Below, one piece after another: positions 1 through 9,052 of a DNA stretch of 30,714 nucleotides (position 1 is its first letter; the number at the start of each line of letters is the position of its first letter). Origin of the DNA: Erythrobacter sp. (GTDB taxonomy: Bacteria; Pseudomonadota; Alphaproteobacteria; Sphingomonadales; Sphingomonadaceae); assembly GCA_002695185.1 (NCBI GenBank), contig NZOF01000036.1, positions 1-30,714 of the forward strand. The letters are read 5' to 3'. The notes under the pieces were generated by a model. The model was not told where the DNA came from and did not search any database. It saw only the letters and a program-made list of their open reading frames with translations. The translations under genes were made by a program, and so were the position numbers.

Positions 1-135
1 CTGGTCGGCAAGATCACCAAGGTGGAAGAGCATTACGTAGAGCTCGAACTGGCCAAGGGCATGAAGGTGCGCGCGGTCAAATCCACCATCGGCGAAGTGC
101 TCAGCGGCAAGCCCGCAGCACCCGCCAACGACTGA
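1..135 (+). CDS. yajC: Preprotein translocase subunit YajC, C-terminal part
   Basis: Frame 1 is open from the window edge to a TGA, giving 44 residues that begin LVGKITKVEEHYVELELAKG. This matches the C-terminal beta-rich part of YajC (glycine-lysine turn, then a 'hVELElakG' strand followed by 'V...ksTIgeVL'). YajC is a small single-span inner-membrane protein that associates with SecDF at the Sec translocon. The N-terminal membrane segment lies outside the window. The gene ends 27 bases before secD on the same strand, the usual yajC-secD-secF order, so co-transcription is likely. The assignment rests on the residual sequence plus this context. Confidence 0.85.
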   Translation: MVGKITKVEEHYVELELAKGMKVRAVKSTIGEVLSGKPAAPAND

Positions 136-162
136 TCCGGCCACAAGGATAGAGACCCGGTC

Positions 163-1761
163 ATGCTGGAATTCCCGACCTGGAAGAAGGTCATGCTCTG
201 GGGTATCGCCCTGTTGGGCGTGCTCGCAGCGCTTCCCTCGCTTGCCTCGCTGTCGAACCAGGACTGGCCCGACAGCCTGCCCGATCCGACCGTCAATCTC
301 GGTCTCGACCTTGCCGGGGGCAGCCATATCCTGCTCGAGGCGGAGCGCGACCAGGTCGCGGCCAAGCGGCTGGAAGACATGGAAGAAGGCGTGCGCAATG
401 CGCTGCGCGGTGCCGAGGGCGGGCGTATCCGCATCGGCGACGTCTCGACCGACGACAACCGCCTGAGCTTCCTGCTCGACGATGCCTCGCAGATCGACCG
501 CGCCCGCGGTGAGATCGAAGGCCTGATGTCGGGCACCGGCCCGGTCCGCGAATGGGACCTCCAGGTGGTCGACGGGCAGCGCTTCGTGCTGACCCAGACC
601 GAAGCCGGTCTCGACAATGCCGTCAGCGCCGCGATGGACGCCGCGCTGAGCGTCATCAACGACCGTATCGACAGCCTCGGCACACGCGAACCGACCGTTC
701 TGCGCCAGGGCGACACGCGCATCGTGGTGCAGGTCCCCGGCCTGCAGGATCCCGAAGCGCTGAAGGAACTGATCGGCAAGACCGCCCAGCTCGAATTCAA
801 GCTGGTGCAGCGTGAAGCAACGCTGGAAGAGGTCGAGCGCGGTTTCGTCGCCGGCGGCGAAGTCGTCGCCTATGCCGACAAGCAGCGGTATGGCGGCGGC
901 GGTGTCGTGGTCGATCGCCTTGGCGGGATCGACGGCTCGACCCTGACCAATGCGCAGCAGAGCGTGGACCAGCAGACCAACGAGCCTGTGGTCAGCATCG
1001 CGTTCAACCCGCAGGGCGGCAAGCGCTTCGCCACCATGACGCGCCAGCATACCGGCGAACGCTTCGCGATCATCCTCGATGGCGAAGTGATTTCCGCACC
1101 GGTGATGCAGGAACCGATCCTCAACGGCCAGTCGCAGATCAGCGGCAGCTTCACCGTGCAGAGCGCCAATGAACTGGCGATCCAGCTCAGCTCGGGCGCC
1201 TTGCCGGTCGATCTGACCGTGGTCGAGGAACGCACCGTCGGCCCCGATCTGGGCGCCGATTCGATCAAGCAGGGCCTGCTTGCCATGGGCATCGGTACGC
1301 TGCTGGTCATGCTGCTGATGATCGTGACCTATGGACGCTTCGGTATCTATGCGACCGTGGCCCTGATCATCAACGTGCTCATGCTTCTCGGCATCATGGC
1401 CGCGCTCAACGCCACGCTGACGCTGCCCGGTATCGCCGGCTTCGTGCTGACCATCGGTGCCGCGGTCGACGCCAACGTGCTCATCAACGAGCGTATTCGC
1501 GAAGAGCGCAAGCGCGGGCGGCGGGTCGTAGCGGCGGTGGAAAACGGCTATAAGGAAGCCAGCCGCGCCATTTACGATGCCAACGTGACCAACTTCATCG
1601 CCGGCGTGCTGCTGTTCCAGTTCGGCTCGGGCCCGATCAAGGGCTTCGCAGTCGTGCTGGTGGTTGGCCTCTTCACCTCGGTCTTCACCGCGCTTCCGCT
1701 GACGCGGATGTGGGTGGCCCAATGGTTGCGCAAGGCGCGGCCCACTGATCTGAACCTGTAA
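163..1761 (+). CDS. secD: Protein translocase subunit SecD
   Basis: SecD is an inner-membrane RND-family component that, with SecF, uses the proton gradient to pull exported proteins out of the SecYEG channel. The 532-residue product has a first transmembrane segment at about residues 8-25. The conserved 'LGLDLAGGSHILLE' motif follows, then a large periplasmic region, the 'GPDLGADSIKQG' motif and five C-terminal transmembrane segments (about 370-520), including the 'GAAVDANVLINERIREE' motif. Length is normal for alphaproteobacteria. The ATG at 163 follows an AAGGA-type ribosome site. It sits between yajC and secF, with only 12 bases to secF. Confidence 0.97.
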   Translation: MLEFPTWKKVMLWGIALLGVLAALPSLASLSNQDWPDSLPDPTVNLGLDLAGGSHILLEAERDQVAAKRLEDMEEGVRNALRGAEGGRIRIGDVSTDDNRLSFLLDDASQIDRARGEIEGLMSGTGPVREWDLQVVDGQRFVLTQTEAGLDNAVSAAMDAALSVINDRIDSLGTREPTVLRQGDTRIVVQVPGLQDPEALKELIGKTAQLEFKLVQREATLEEVERGFVAGGEVVAYADKQRYGGGGVVVDRLGGIDGSTLTNAQQSVDQQTNEPVVSIAFNPQGGKRFATMTRQHTGERFAIILDGEVISAPVMQEPILNGQSQISGSFTVQSANELAIQLSSGALPVDLTVVEERTVGPDLGADSIKQGLLAMGIGTLLVMLLMIVTYGRFGIYATVALIINVLMLLGIMAALNATLTLPGIAGFVLTIGAAVDANVLINERIREERKRGRRVVAAVENGYKEASRAIYDANVTNFIAGVLLFQFGSGPIKGFAVVLVVGLFTSVFTALPLTRMWVAQWLRKARPTDLNL

Positions 1762-1773
1762 GGAGGACGGACC

Positions 1774-2751
1774 ATGAAATTGCTCAAGCTCGTCCCCGAC
1801 GACACCAACATCAAGTTCCTCAAATGGCGCATCCCGTTCTTCGTGGTCAGCATCGTGCTGATCGCGGCGAGCTGGGGTCTCGTGATGACCAAGGGCCTCA
1901 ATTACGGCGTCGATTTCGCCGGTGGCCTGGAAGTCCGCGCGACATTCACGCAGAGCGCGGAAGCGCCGGTCGGCGAACTGCGCAACGATATCGAGGAGCT
2001 CGGCTACGGCTCCCCCGTCGTCCAGCGCTTCGGCGAGGATAACCAGGTTTCGATCCGCATCCGCCTTCCCGACGATGTATCCTCGGACAAGGAAGCTGCA
2101 CAAGCCGCCGCCAACGCCGTGGTCGCGCAGCTGCAGGAAAACTATCCGGATTTCCGTCTGGACGGGAACGACAACGTATCGGGCAAGGTCTCGGGCGAAT
2201 TCCGCAGCGATGCGGTCTTCGCGCTGGCGCTCGCCATGCTGGGCGTGGCGCTGTACATCTGGATCCGGTTCGAATGGCAATTCGGCGTGGGCGGCCTGTT
2301 CGCATTGTTCCACGACGTGTCGCTGACTCTGGGGATGTTCGCGCTATTCCAGCTTGAATTCAGCCTCCAGATCATCGCGGCCATCCTGGCGATCATCGGC
2401 TATTCGCTGAACGATACGATCGTGGTTTACGACCGCATCCGCGAAAACCTGAAAAAATACCGCAAGATGCCGCTGCCCGAGCTGCTGGATCTTTCGGTCA
2501 ACGAGACGCTGGCGCGTACCGTGATGACCTCGCTGACGCTGCTCGTGGCGCTGATCCCGCTGCTGCTGTTCGGCCCGGCCAGCCTCTTCGGCCTGACCGC
2601 GGCGATCACGCTGGGTATCTTCGTCGGCACCTACAGCTCGATCTACATGGCGGCGCCGCTGCTGGTGTGGATGGGCGTCAATTCCAACAGCTTCGTGCCG
2701 CAGGAGTCCGTGGCCGACCGGCAGGAAAAGAAGCTGCGCGGCGAAGTTTGA
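1774..2751 (+). CDS. secF: Protein translocase subunit SecF
   Basis: SecF is the partner of SecD in the SecDF proton-driven export motor. The 325-residue product has an N-terminal transmembrane segment (about 22-40) followed by the 'GVDFAGGLEVRA' signature. A periplasmic domain and five more transmembrane segments follow, including the conserved 'YSLNDTIVVYDRIREN' motif near residues 210-225 and 'RTVMTSLTLLVALIPLLLFG'. The start is fixed by a strong AAGGAGG site that overlaps the secD stop codon, so the two genes are probably translationally coupled. Nothing is missing relative to the family. Confidence 0.97.
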   Translation: MKLLKLVPDDTNIKFLKWRIPFFVVSIVLIAASWGLVMTKGLNYGVDFAGGLEVRATFTQSAEAPVGELRNDIEELGYGSPVVQRFGEDNQVSIRIRLPDDVSSDKEAAQAAANAVVAQLQENYPDFRLDGNDNVSGKVSGEFRSDAVFALALAMLGVALYIWIRFEWQFGVGGLFALFHDVSLTLGMFALFQLEFSLQIIAAILAIIGYSLNDTIVVYDRIRENLKKYRKMPLPELLDLSVNETLARTVMTSLTLLVALIPLLLFGPASLFGLTAAITLGIFVGTYSSIYMAAPLLVWMGVNSNSFVPQESVADRQEKKLRGEV

Positions 2752-2772
2752 TAATGCGTTGTCCGCTGCCTT

Positions 2773-3345
2773 TCAAAGGCGGCGGACGAGCATTTCGGCT
2801 ACACCTATCCATGCAGGGTTTTCGACTACCTGCTGCTTTTCCCCGTGTCCGGGCGGGAGCAGGCCGACGAGCTTGCCCTGTCGGTCGATCAGGCGGCCAA
2901 AGGCGAAGCGTCCGTTCTTGCGCGGTACCAGCACATCGCGATTGACTGCGCGGGCAGCGTCGGCCGGATCGAGCTGCCGCAGCCACAGCTGATCGCCGGG
3001 GCGGTATTCTCCATGCGGATAGTCGATCGTCATCACCACCAGCGCGCCGTCGCCGCCCATGTCCGTGGCGAGGATCGCATCGCGGGTCGTCTCCAGCGCT
3101 TCGGGGCCGCCTTGCTTGAGTGAAGCGACCACCTGCGGGTGTTCGGCAGTCTCCGACCGTACCAGCATTTCAGGCTCCACCCCCAGCGCCGCACCCAATC
3201 GCTCCATCCATTTGAGCGAGAGATTGCGCATGCCGGTTTCCAGCCGCCCGACGGTTTGCGGCGTGGTTGGCGGGTCGCAGGCTTCGGCGAGGTCGGAGAG
3301 CGTCATGCCCTTCTGCTTGCGGATATCGCGGATGCGGTTGATCAT
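2773..3345 (-). CDS. XRE-family regulator with LexA/S24-like C-terminal domain
   Basis: The 190-residue product starts with a Cro/C1-type helix-turn-helix (about residues 3-60; 'IRKQKGMTLSDLAEAC', 'TVGRLETGMRNLS', 'LGAALGVEPEML'). A C-terminal half (about 95-185) resembles the S24/LexA beta fold, with 'YRPGDQLWLRQLD' in the position of the usual 'pGDlllvd' strand. The Ser-containing motif that normally precedes that strand is not visible, so self-cleavage is doubtful. It probably acts as a transcriptional repressor or sensor with a degenerate protease fold; the target is unknown. It converges with secF and is divergent from the DUF6456 gene, so the 91 bases between 3345 and 3437 may carry its operator. 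Confidence 0.8.
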   Translation of the reverse strand: MINRIRDIRKQKGMTLSDLAEACDPPTTPQTVGRLETGMRNLSLKWMERLGAALGVEPEMLVRSETAEHPQVVASLKQGGPEALETTRDAILATDMGGDGALVVMTIDYPHGEYRPGDQLWLRQLDPADAARAVNRDVLVPRKNGRFAFGRLIDRQGKLVGLLPPGHGEKQQVVENPAWIGVAEMLVRRL

Positions 3346-3436
3346 GTGAAAATGCCTGAATAACCAGATTGGTTTTTCTGCTTTCCTACATGAACCGTTT
3401 CAAGGCAACCCCGCCGTTCACGAAATGGAGGAATGC

Positions 3437-3910
3437 ATGAAGCGGGAATTGATCGAACGCGAACTGACCGAAGTCGGGCCGAAGCGGCGGGGCGGGGTGC
3501 GCGGAAAACGCCGTACGGTCACAATGAACCTCGGCGAATCGCCGCTGACGTGGCTCCATGCGCGCGGTCATCTCGACGATCGCCAGTTCGACGCAGGCGA
3601 GCGTCTGCGTGCCGATTACGAGCGCGCGCAGCTATCGCCATCGGTGACCATGCGCTGGGATCCGATGCGCGTCGACTGCGGCAATGGCGGCGGCATGACG
3701 CCATCGGAACGCCAACTGGCAGCCAAGGACCGGTTCGACGGCGCGATGGCCGAGGCAGGGGCGGGGCTGAAGGATATCCTGTGGCGTGTGGCCTGTGGGT
3801 GCGAGGCTTTGGCCGTAGCGGAGAAGGGGCTTGGCTGGCCGAGCCGGAGCGGCAAATTGGTGCTGAAACTCGCGCTCGACCGGGTGGCCGATTTCTACCG
3901 TATCGGGTGA
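3437..3910 (+). CDS. DUF6456 domain-containing protein
   Basis: The 157-residue protein has the family hallmarks: 'SPLTWLHARGHLDDRQFDAGERLRADYERAQL' then 'VTMRWDP' and a C-terminal helical part with 'LWRVACGCEALAVAEKGLGWPSRSGKLVLKLALDRVADFY'. Such C-terminal regions look like a winged helix with a recognition helix and are common in alphaproteobacteria, sometimes joined to helix-turn-helix domains. DNA binding is an inference; no function is established. The ATG at 3437 is preferred over an in-frame ATG at 3425 because a GGAGGA site (3427-3432) lies at the right distance upstream of it. It is divergent from the XRE regulator, a possible regulatory partner. Confidence 0.8.
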   Translation: MKRELIERELTEVGPKRRGGVRGKRRTVTMNLGESPLTWLHARGHLDDRQFDAGERLRADYERAQLSPSVTMRWDPMRVDCGNGGGMTPSERQLAAKDRFDGAMAEAGAGLKDILWRVACGCEALAVAEKGLGWPSRSGKLVLKLALDRVADFYRIG

Positions 3911-3935
3911 GATGGAGTTTTTCTCCAGGACAGTG

Positions 3936-4514
3936 TCAACCTGTCAACTTGGCGACCCGTTGGCGCACCTCCGGCAGGACTTCTCTTTCGAACCACGGGT
4001 TGTCGCGCATGAACAGCGTGCTGCGCCAGGCGGGGTGGGGAAGCGGCAGGAAATGCGGCAGAAATTCGCGAAAGCGCAGGATGCGGTCCCGCATCGTCCA
4101 GCTCTTGGTGTACGGCAGATAGGCGCGCTGGGCATAGGTGCCGACCAGTAGCGTCAGCCGGTCTTCGGGGAGTTCGCGCATCACCCGATCGTGCCAGGTG
4201 GGCGCGCATTCGGGGCGTGGGGGCTTGTCGCCCCCGCTGGCCTTTCCGGGATAGCAGAAGCCCATCGATACGATGGCGAACAAGGCGGGATCGTGGAGCG
4301 TCTCGAAACTTACACCCAGCCATTCGGCGAGCCGGTATCCCGACTTGTCATCGAAGGCGAGGCCGGTTTCATGCGTGATGCGCCCCGGCGCCTGGCCGAC
4401 CACGACCACGCGGCTGGTGGCGCTGAACTGCACGATGGGCTTGGGGCCGAGCGGGAGATGCTCTGCGCACAGCGTGCAGGAACGGATTTCTAGCTTGAGA
4501 GCCTGTGCGCTCAA
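3936..4514 (-). CDS. Uracil-DNA glycosylase family protein
   Basis: The 192-residue product carries the UDG-superfamily motif A as 'VVVGQAPG' (about 37-44) and a motif B-like 'LPHPAWRSTLFMRDNPWF' near the C-terminus. It also has four cysteines in a pattern seen in this branch: CxxC at 13-16, one in 'GFCYPGK' and one in 'PRPECAPTW'. The family removes uracil or related damaged bases from DNA; substrate range here is not known. The start is a TTG (4512-4514) that overlaps the stop codon of the upstream ABC-F gene as TTGA. This implies translational coupling of the two. An iron-sulfur cluster is possible given the cysteines but is not proven by sequence. Confidence 0.85.
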   Translation of the reverse strand: MSAQALKLEIRSCTLCAEHLPLGPKPIVQFSATSRVVVVGQAPGRITHETGLAFDDKSGYRLAEWLGVSFETLHDPALFAIVSMGFCYPGKASGGDKPPRPECAPTWHDRVMRELPEDRLTLLVGTYAQRAYLPYTKSWTMRDRILRFREFLPHFLPLPHPAWRSTLFMRDNPWFEREVLPEVRQRVAKLTG

Positions 4515-6319
4515 AGCGCCTCGACCTGTTCGGCCAGCTCCAGCCAGCGTTCTTCTGCCGCGTCCTTTTCTTCGCGCGCGTTCTCTATGCCCTTGGATAC
4601 ATTGGCGAAACGCTGCGGATCACTGGTGTAGAGATCGGGATCGGCCAGGATCTGTTCGCCGCGCGCGATGGCGGCTTCCAGTTCCTCGATCCGCGCCGGG
4701 AGCAACTCGTAATCGCGCTGGTCCTTGTAGGACAGCTTGGTCGGTTTCGGCGGTGGCGGGGGAGGGGGCGCGGGCGTGTCGCCCGATTTCTCACCCTTCG
4801 CCTTGCCGCCAATCGGGGCCTGCCGCTTGGCCTGCCAGTCCTCGTACCCGCCGGCCACGACATCGACCTTGCCGGTCCCGTCGAGACCCAGCGTAACCGT
4901 CACAGTGCGGTCGAGGAAGTCGCGGTCATGGCTCACGATCAGCACGGTGCCTTCGTAATCCGCGATGACTTCCTGCAGCAGGTCCAACGTTTCGAGATCG
5001 AGATCGTTGGTCGGTTCGTCCAGCACCAGAAGGTTTGATGCCTTCGCGAATTCGCGGGCCAGCAGCAGGCGCGACCGCTCCCCGCCCGACAGCACGGAAA
5101 CGCGCATATCGACGATCTTCGGGTCGAACAGGAACTCCTTCATATAGCCCTGCACATGCTTGCGCACGCCGCGCACATCGATCCAGTCGCCGCCCTCGGC
5201 CAGCACTTGCCGCACCGTCTTGTCAGCGGTGAGGAGCTGGCGCTGCTGGTCGATCATCACGCCGGTCAGCGTCTTGGCGATGTCCACCGTGCCGCTGTCG
5301 GGCTCCAATTCGCCGGTCAGCATTTTCAGCAGCGTCGTCTTGCCCGCGCCATTTGCGCCCACGATCCCGATCCGGTCGCCGCGCTGGATGCGCAGGGAAA
5401 ACGGCTTGATGATCGTGCGATCGCCATAGGATTTGGTGATCTGGTCCGCGGTGATGACCGATTTGGATTTGAATTCGGCTTCGGTCGCCAGCTTCAGCTT
5501 GGCAGTGCCGCCCGCCGAAATCATCGAGGCCCGCTGCGCCCGCATCTGCCACAGCTTTTCGAGCCTGCCCTGGTTGCGCTTGCGCCGCGCGGTTACCCCG
5601 CGTTCGAGCCAGTGGGCTTCCAGCTTGAGCTTGGCGTCCATCTTTTCCGCCGCGCGCGCTTCTTCGGCATAGACCTGTTCTTCCCAGGCCTCGTAGCCGC
5701 CAAAGCCCACTTCCTTGCGGCGCAGGCTGCCGCGATCGAGCCAGATGGTCGCGCTGGTCAGGCGTTTGAGGAAGGTCCGGTCATGACTGATGACGACGAA
5801 AGCGCCCTTGTACCGGTCGAGCCAGCTTTCCAGCCAGTCGATCGCGGCGAGGTCGAGATGGTTGGTCGGCTCGTCCATCAGCAGCAGATCGGGGTCCTGC
5901 GCCAATGCCCGGGCGATGGCGGCGCGGCGTTTCTCGCCCCCGCTCGCGCCCTTGGTCTCGCGCGCCATGTCGATGCCGAGCTGGCTGGCGATGGCCTCCA
6001 CCTCGAATTCCTGCGGCGCATTCTCGCCTGCCAGCGCCCAGTCCATTAGCGTGGCATGCGCGGCCACATCGGGGTCCTGTTCGAGCAGCACGACCTTGGT
6101 ATGCGGCTTGATCTTGCGGATGCCGGCGTCGGTATCGATCCGACCGTCTATCATGCGGAAGAGCGTGGTCTTGCCCACGCCATTGCGGCCAATCAGCGCC
6201 AACCGGTCACGCGGGCCGATGTGGAGGTCGAGCGGTTCGTGATCCGGGCCGCCGAACAGCCATTTGCCGCCCTGCTGCAGGGCCATGCCTTCGAGGCTGA
6301 GAATTGGGGGCTGTGCCAT
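4511..6319 (-). CDS. uup: ABC-F family ATPase, Uup-like
   Basis: The soluble 602-residue protein has two ABC ATPase domains and no membrane segments. Domain 1 has Walker A 'GRNGVGKTT' (about 44-52), signature 'SGGEKRRAAIARAL' and Walker B 'LLLMDEPTNHLD'. The ABC-F linker follows. Domain 2 has Walker A 'GANGAGKTT', signature 'SGGERSRLLLAREF' and 'LVLDEPTNDLD'. A Pro-rich hinge (about 508-520) leads to a C-terminal charged coiled coil (about 525-600) typical of Uup. ABC-F proteins act on the ribosome; Uup is also linked to branched DNA intermediates and transposon precise excision. Coupling to a uracil-DNA glycosylase gene fits a DNA-maintenance context, but that is inference. Confidence 0.92.
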   Translation of the reverse strand: MAQPPILSLEGMALQQGGKWLFGGPDHEPLDLHIGPRDRLALIGRNGVGKTTLFRMIDGRIDTDAGIRKIKPHTKVVLLEQDPDVAAHATLMDWALAGENAPQEFEVEAIASQLGIDMARETKGASGGEKRRAAIARALAQDPDLLLMDEPTNHLDLAAIDWLESWLDRYKGAFVVISHDRTFLKRLTSATIWLDRGSLRRKEVGFGGYEAWEEQVYAEEARAAEKMDAKLKLEAHWLERGVTARRKRNQGRLEKLWQMRAQRASMISAGGTAKLKLATEAEFKSKSVITADQITKSYGDRTIIKPFSLRIQRGDRIGIVGANGAGKTTLLKMLTGELEPDSGTVDIAKTLTGVMIDQQRQLLTADKTVRQVLAEGGDWIDVRGVRKHVQGYMKEFLFDPKIVDMRVSVLSGGERSRLLLAREFAKASNLLVLDEPTNDLDLETLDLLQEVIADYEGTVLIVSHDRDFLDRTVTVTLGLDGTGKVDVVAGGYEDWQAKRQAPIGGKAKGEKSGDTPAPPPPPPPKPTKLSYKDQRDYELLPARIEELEAAIARGEQILADPDLYTSDPQRFANVSKGIENAREEKDAAEERWLELAEQVEAL

Positions 6320-6447
6320 AGGTGGCGCGAGGTAGGCGGGCGGAGGGCTGTCGGCAAGTGCCCTGCGTTATTGTCGGGAGGTGTGGGGCGGTCTGCGGGA
6401 CACTTGGCGAGCCTTTTGGGCCGTCGCATTGGGGCCAAGGTCGCACG

Positions 6448-6598
6448 ATGGATCGCCGCGCTACGCTCGCGATGACGGACCTCGGCGTCATTGCAAGGAG
6501 CCGCGGGCGACGCGGCAATCCATGGTGCAGCATCCGAACCATACGCAGCGTTGCACCGTCTCACGACGGATCGCCGCAAGTCGCTCGCGGCGACTGCG
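6448..6598. repeat. REP-like inverted repeat, copy 1
   Basis: Between the ABC-F gene and the amidohydrolase, two arms of a GC-rich repeat lie head to head. One is at 6448-6477 (ATGGATCGCCGCGC...CGATGACG) and an inverted related arm is at 6486-6524 (CGTCATTGCAAGGAGC...GGCAATCCATG). A third, partial arm is at 6562-6598. Each arm can also form its own hairpin around the GCCGC/GCGGC core. The same family occurs at 16687-16789 in this window. It resembles small intergenic REP/MITE-like palindromes of Sphingomonadales genomes. The remainder of the 6320-6600 gap shows no gene. Confidence 0.75.
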
Positions 6599-6600
6599 CC

Positions 6601-8166
6601 CTAAGGCCGCGCCGCCTTCTGCTCCTCGACCATCCGCGCCACATCCTCCAGCAGGGCGGGCGCGTCGTAGACGATGCCGTCCTTGATGGTCCAGCGCACG
6701 CCGCCGACCTGTTCGATTGCGCCGGTCTCGTAATTGAGCTTCGTGTGACCGGTGCCGTAAAGCAGCTTGAGATTGTCGAGCGGATTGCCCGGCACGATCA
6801 CGAGATCGGCCAGCTTGCCGACCTGGATCGTCCCCATCGGCGGCTTCTCGCCACGCGGCTGGTAGATTTCCTGTGCACCGGACAGCGTGGCCGCCCGGAT
6901 CACCTCGAGCGGTTCGAGGCCCGCCTCGCGCAGCATTTCCAGCTCGCCAATATAGGCGAAGCCCCAGGTCTGGTAGATATAGCCCGGATCGCTACCGGCG
7001 GTTACGCGGCCGCCGCGGCGGTGGAATTCCTTCGTCAGGTCGAACCAGTAACGATAGAATTTGCGCCAGGCGACTTCATCCTCGGTCGACCAGTCCTTGT
7101 AATAGCTGCCGTGATTGGTGGCGCTGGGCGCGTAGAATTCCATCAGGCTGGGCAGGGTATAGCGTTCGTGCCAGTCGCGGTTTTTCGCGGCCATCACGTC
7201 GCGGCTGGCGGAATAGATGTTGAAGGTGGGGCTGAGCGTCACGCCGCTGTCGACGAGGAAGTCGACATACTCGTCCCACTTCTCGCTTCCCGGCTCGACC
7301 ACCTGATCGGCCAGCCGAGCGACCCAGGCAAAGCGGGATTGTTCGTCGGCATAATTATAGCCCTGCGGATAGGTGGGGAGGGCAGCATCATCGAGCAGGC
7401 TCTCGAAATGGCCGTAGAAATGGGTGACCCCGTCCATGCCCAGTTCCACCGCCTTGCGTGCATTGACCCGCTGCACGCCCGGCTGGGCAAGGTGGGCGAC
7501 GGTGCCGAGGCCCTGCTTCTCCGCCTCGTCCAGCGCCGCGCCGAGCAGGTCCGGTTCGAGCGAGTTGAAGAATTTGATTCCCCAGAACCCTTCAGACTTT
7601 GCCCAGCGGACCCATTCGCGCGCTTTCGCCGCGCTGTCGATCGTGCCGCCGCCCCACTTGTCGCCAAAGGCGGCATAGGGAAACAGGCGCGGCGCGGTGA
7701 TCGTGTTGGCGGCGCTGCGGCGCGTGTCTTCCAGATCGGGCTGGCCGGGTCCCCAATAGAAGGAAACACCGCGCACGCTGGTTACGCCATGGGCGAGCCA
7801 CAGCTTGTAGCCATAGGAGGCCTGACCTGCCTTGCCGGCATCGCCATTATGGCCATGCACGTCGACGAAGCCGGGCATCACCGTCATTCCACTGGCATCG
7901 ACGATGCGGCTTGCGCGGGCACGAACGGCGTCGGGGGCGCTGCCGCCGTGAATGGCTGCGATCCTGTTGCCTTCGATCACAATATCGACCGGCCCAGTGG
8001 GCGGCGCGCCCGATCCTTCGACCATGGTCGCCCCCGAAACGATCAGCGTTTCATAAGGCCCTTCACCTTCGGCACGGTCGGGAACACGGTCCATCGGCTG
8101 GGCAAGAGCTTGCGTGGAAAGTACGCCCGCCAGAGCAATGGCAAAGAATTTCGGCAATCTGATCAC
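6601..8166 (-). CDS. Secreted amidohydrolase family protein
   Basis: The 521-residue metal-dependent hydrolase has an N-terminal signal peptide ending near 'STQALAQ' (residues 1-22), so it is probably periplasmic. The amidohydrolase fold is shown by the 'MPGFVDVHGHNGD' metal-binding HxH on strand 1, a later 'VAHLAQPG' histidine, 'THFYGH', and the catalytic Asp in 'RVTAGSDPG'. The C-terminal composite beta sandwich with 'GKLADLVIVPGNPL' completes it. The substrate cannot be read from sequence; related proteins are annotated as imidazolonepropionase-like or dipeptidase-like hydrolases. The start is GTG at 8166 with a GGGGG site upstream; the nearby ATG is out of frame. It is divergent from the SIMPL gene. 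Confidence 0.88.
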   Translation of the reverse strand: MIRLPKFFAIALAGVLSTQALAQPMDRVPDRAEGEGPYETLIVSGATMVEGSGAPPTGPVDIVIEGNRIAAIHGGSAPDAVRARASRIVDASGMTVMPGFVDVHGHNGDAGKAGQASYGYKLWLAHGVTSVRGVSFYWGPGQPDLEDTRRSAANTITAPRLFPYAAFGDKWGGGTIDSAAKAREWVRWAKSEGFWGIKFFNSLEPDLLGAALDEAEKQGLGTVAHLAQPGVQRVNARKAVELGMDGVTHFYGHFESLLDDAALPTYPQGYNYADEQSRFAWVARLADQVVEPGSEKWDEYVDFLVDSGVTLSPTFNIYSASRDVMAAKNRDWHERYTLPSLMEFYAPSATNHGSYYKDWSTEDEVAWRKFYRYWFDLTKEFHRRGGRVTAGSDPGYIYQTWGFAYIGELEMLREAGLEPLEVIRAATLSGAQEIYQPRGEKPPMGTIQVGKLADLVIVPGNPLDNLKLLYGTGHTKLNYETGAIEQVGGVRWTIKDGIVYDAPALLEDVARMVEEQKAARP

Positions 8167-8298
8167 ATACGCCCCCTTTATCGAACCCTTAGCGGCCCCG
8201 TCATGTTCTTTGTAGCCAAGTAATTCGCGGAACGACTTCGTTCAGGCATGCGTAAAGCGGTCAAGACTAAAGGTCGAATAAACAACAGGAGACTATCC

Positions 8299-9018
8299 AT
8301 GATCCGTTACGCCATTCCCGCTGCGGTCCTTGCTACGGCACTGCCTATGACAGCGCAGGCTGCCGAAATCCAGATCGCGGCCACCGGCCCGGTGGTCGAG
8401 CTGACAGTCATGGAAGAAGTCGATGCAGCGCCCGACATGGTCACCGTCGGCGCCGGGGTCAGTAGCGAAGCGCCTACTGCGGTCGAGGCCCTGCGCCAGA
8501 ATTCGCGCGCCATGCGTTCGGTAATCGAGCGGATCAAATCGCTCGGCGTCGCAGAGCGCGACATCCAGACCAGCAGCATCAATCTCAATGCGCGCTACGA
8601 CTATGACCAGCAGCGGCAGGAACAGATCTTCCGCGGCTATCAGGCCAGCAATCGTGTCACGATAAAGCTGCGCGATATCGACGAGACCGGCGAAGTGCTC
8701 GATGCCCTTGTGGTGGCTGGCGCGACCGATCTTAACGGGCCGCGGTTCGGCCTGGAAAACGATGAGTCCGCGAAGGCCGCTGCCCGCCGCGCCGCGATCA
8801 AACGCGCCGAGGCGCAGGCCCGCGAATATGCTTCGCTTGCAGGCTATTCCAATGTTCGCCTGCTCGAGATCAACGAAAGCATGCAGGGCCGCTCGGGCCC
8901 GCAGCCGATCGTCGTAACGGGAAGCAGGATGATGGCATCGGATGAATCCGCGCCTGTCGAACCGGGTACCATTTCGACAGGTGTCAGCATTACCGTTAAA
9001 TACGAGATGACCCGCTGA
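8299..9018 (+). CDS. SIMPL domain (DUF541) periplasmic protein
   Basis: The 239-residue product starts with a signal peptide (MIRYAIPAAVLATALPMTAQA) and continues with a SIMPL/DUF541 domain. The marks are 'VTVGAGVSSEAPTAVEALRQN', 'IQTSSINLNARYDY', 'GYQASNRVTIKLRDID' and 'AAARRAAIKRAEAQAREYASLAG'. SIMPL proteins are exported and form oligomeric rings in some cases; their biochemical role is poorly known. The ATG at 8299 is chosen because AGGAG lies just upstream and the signal peptide starts there; an in-frame ATG at 8248 would add an unlikely basic extension. It is followed after 62 bases by the PepSY gene on the same strand. Confidence 0.88.
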   Translation: MIRYAIPAAVLATALPMTAQAAEIQIAATGPVVELTVMEEVDAAPDMVTVGAGVSSEAPTAVEALRQNSRAMRSVIERIKSLGVAERDIQTSSINLNARYDYDQQRQEQIFRGYQASNRVTIKLRDIDETGEVLDALVVAGATDLNGPRFGLENDESAKAAARRAAIKRAEAQAREYASLAGYSNVRLLEINESMQGRSGPQPIVVTGSRMMASDESAPVEPGTISTGVSITVKYEMTR

Positions 9019-9052
9019 ACACTGGCAGTTGCCCACATTCACACCTTGTTCA

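Noticed and set aside
6322..8223. 633-residue plus-strand frame over the amidohydrolase
   Set aside because: It is the complement of a gene with clear catalytic motifs and shows no domain of its own.
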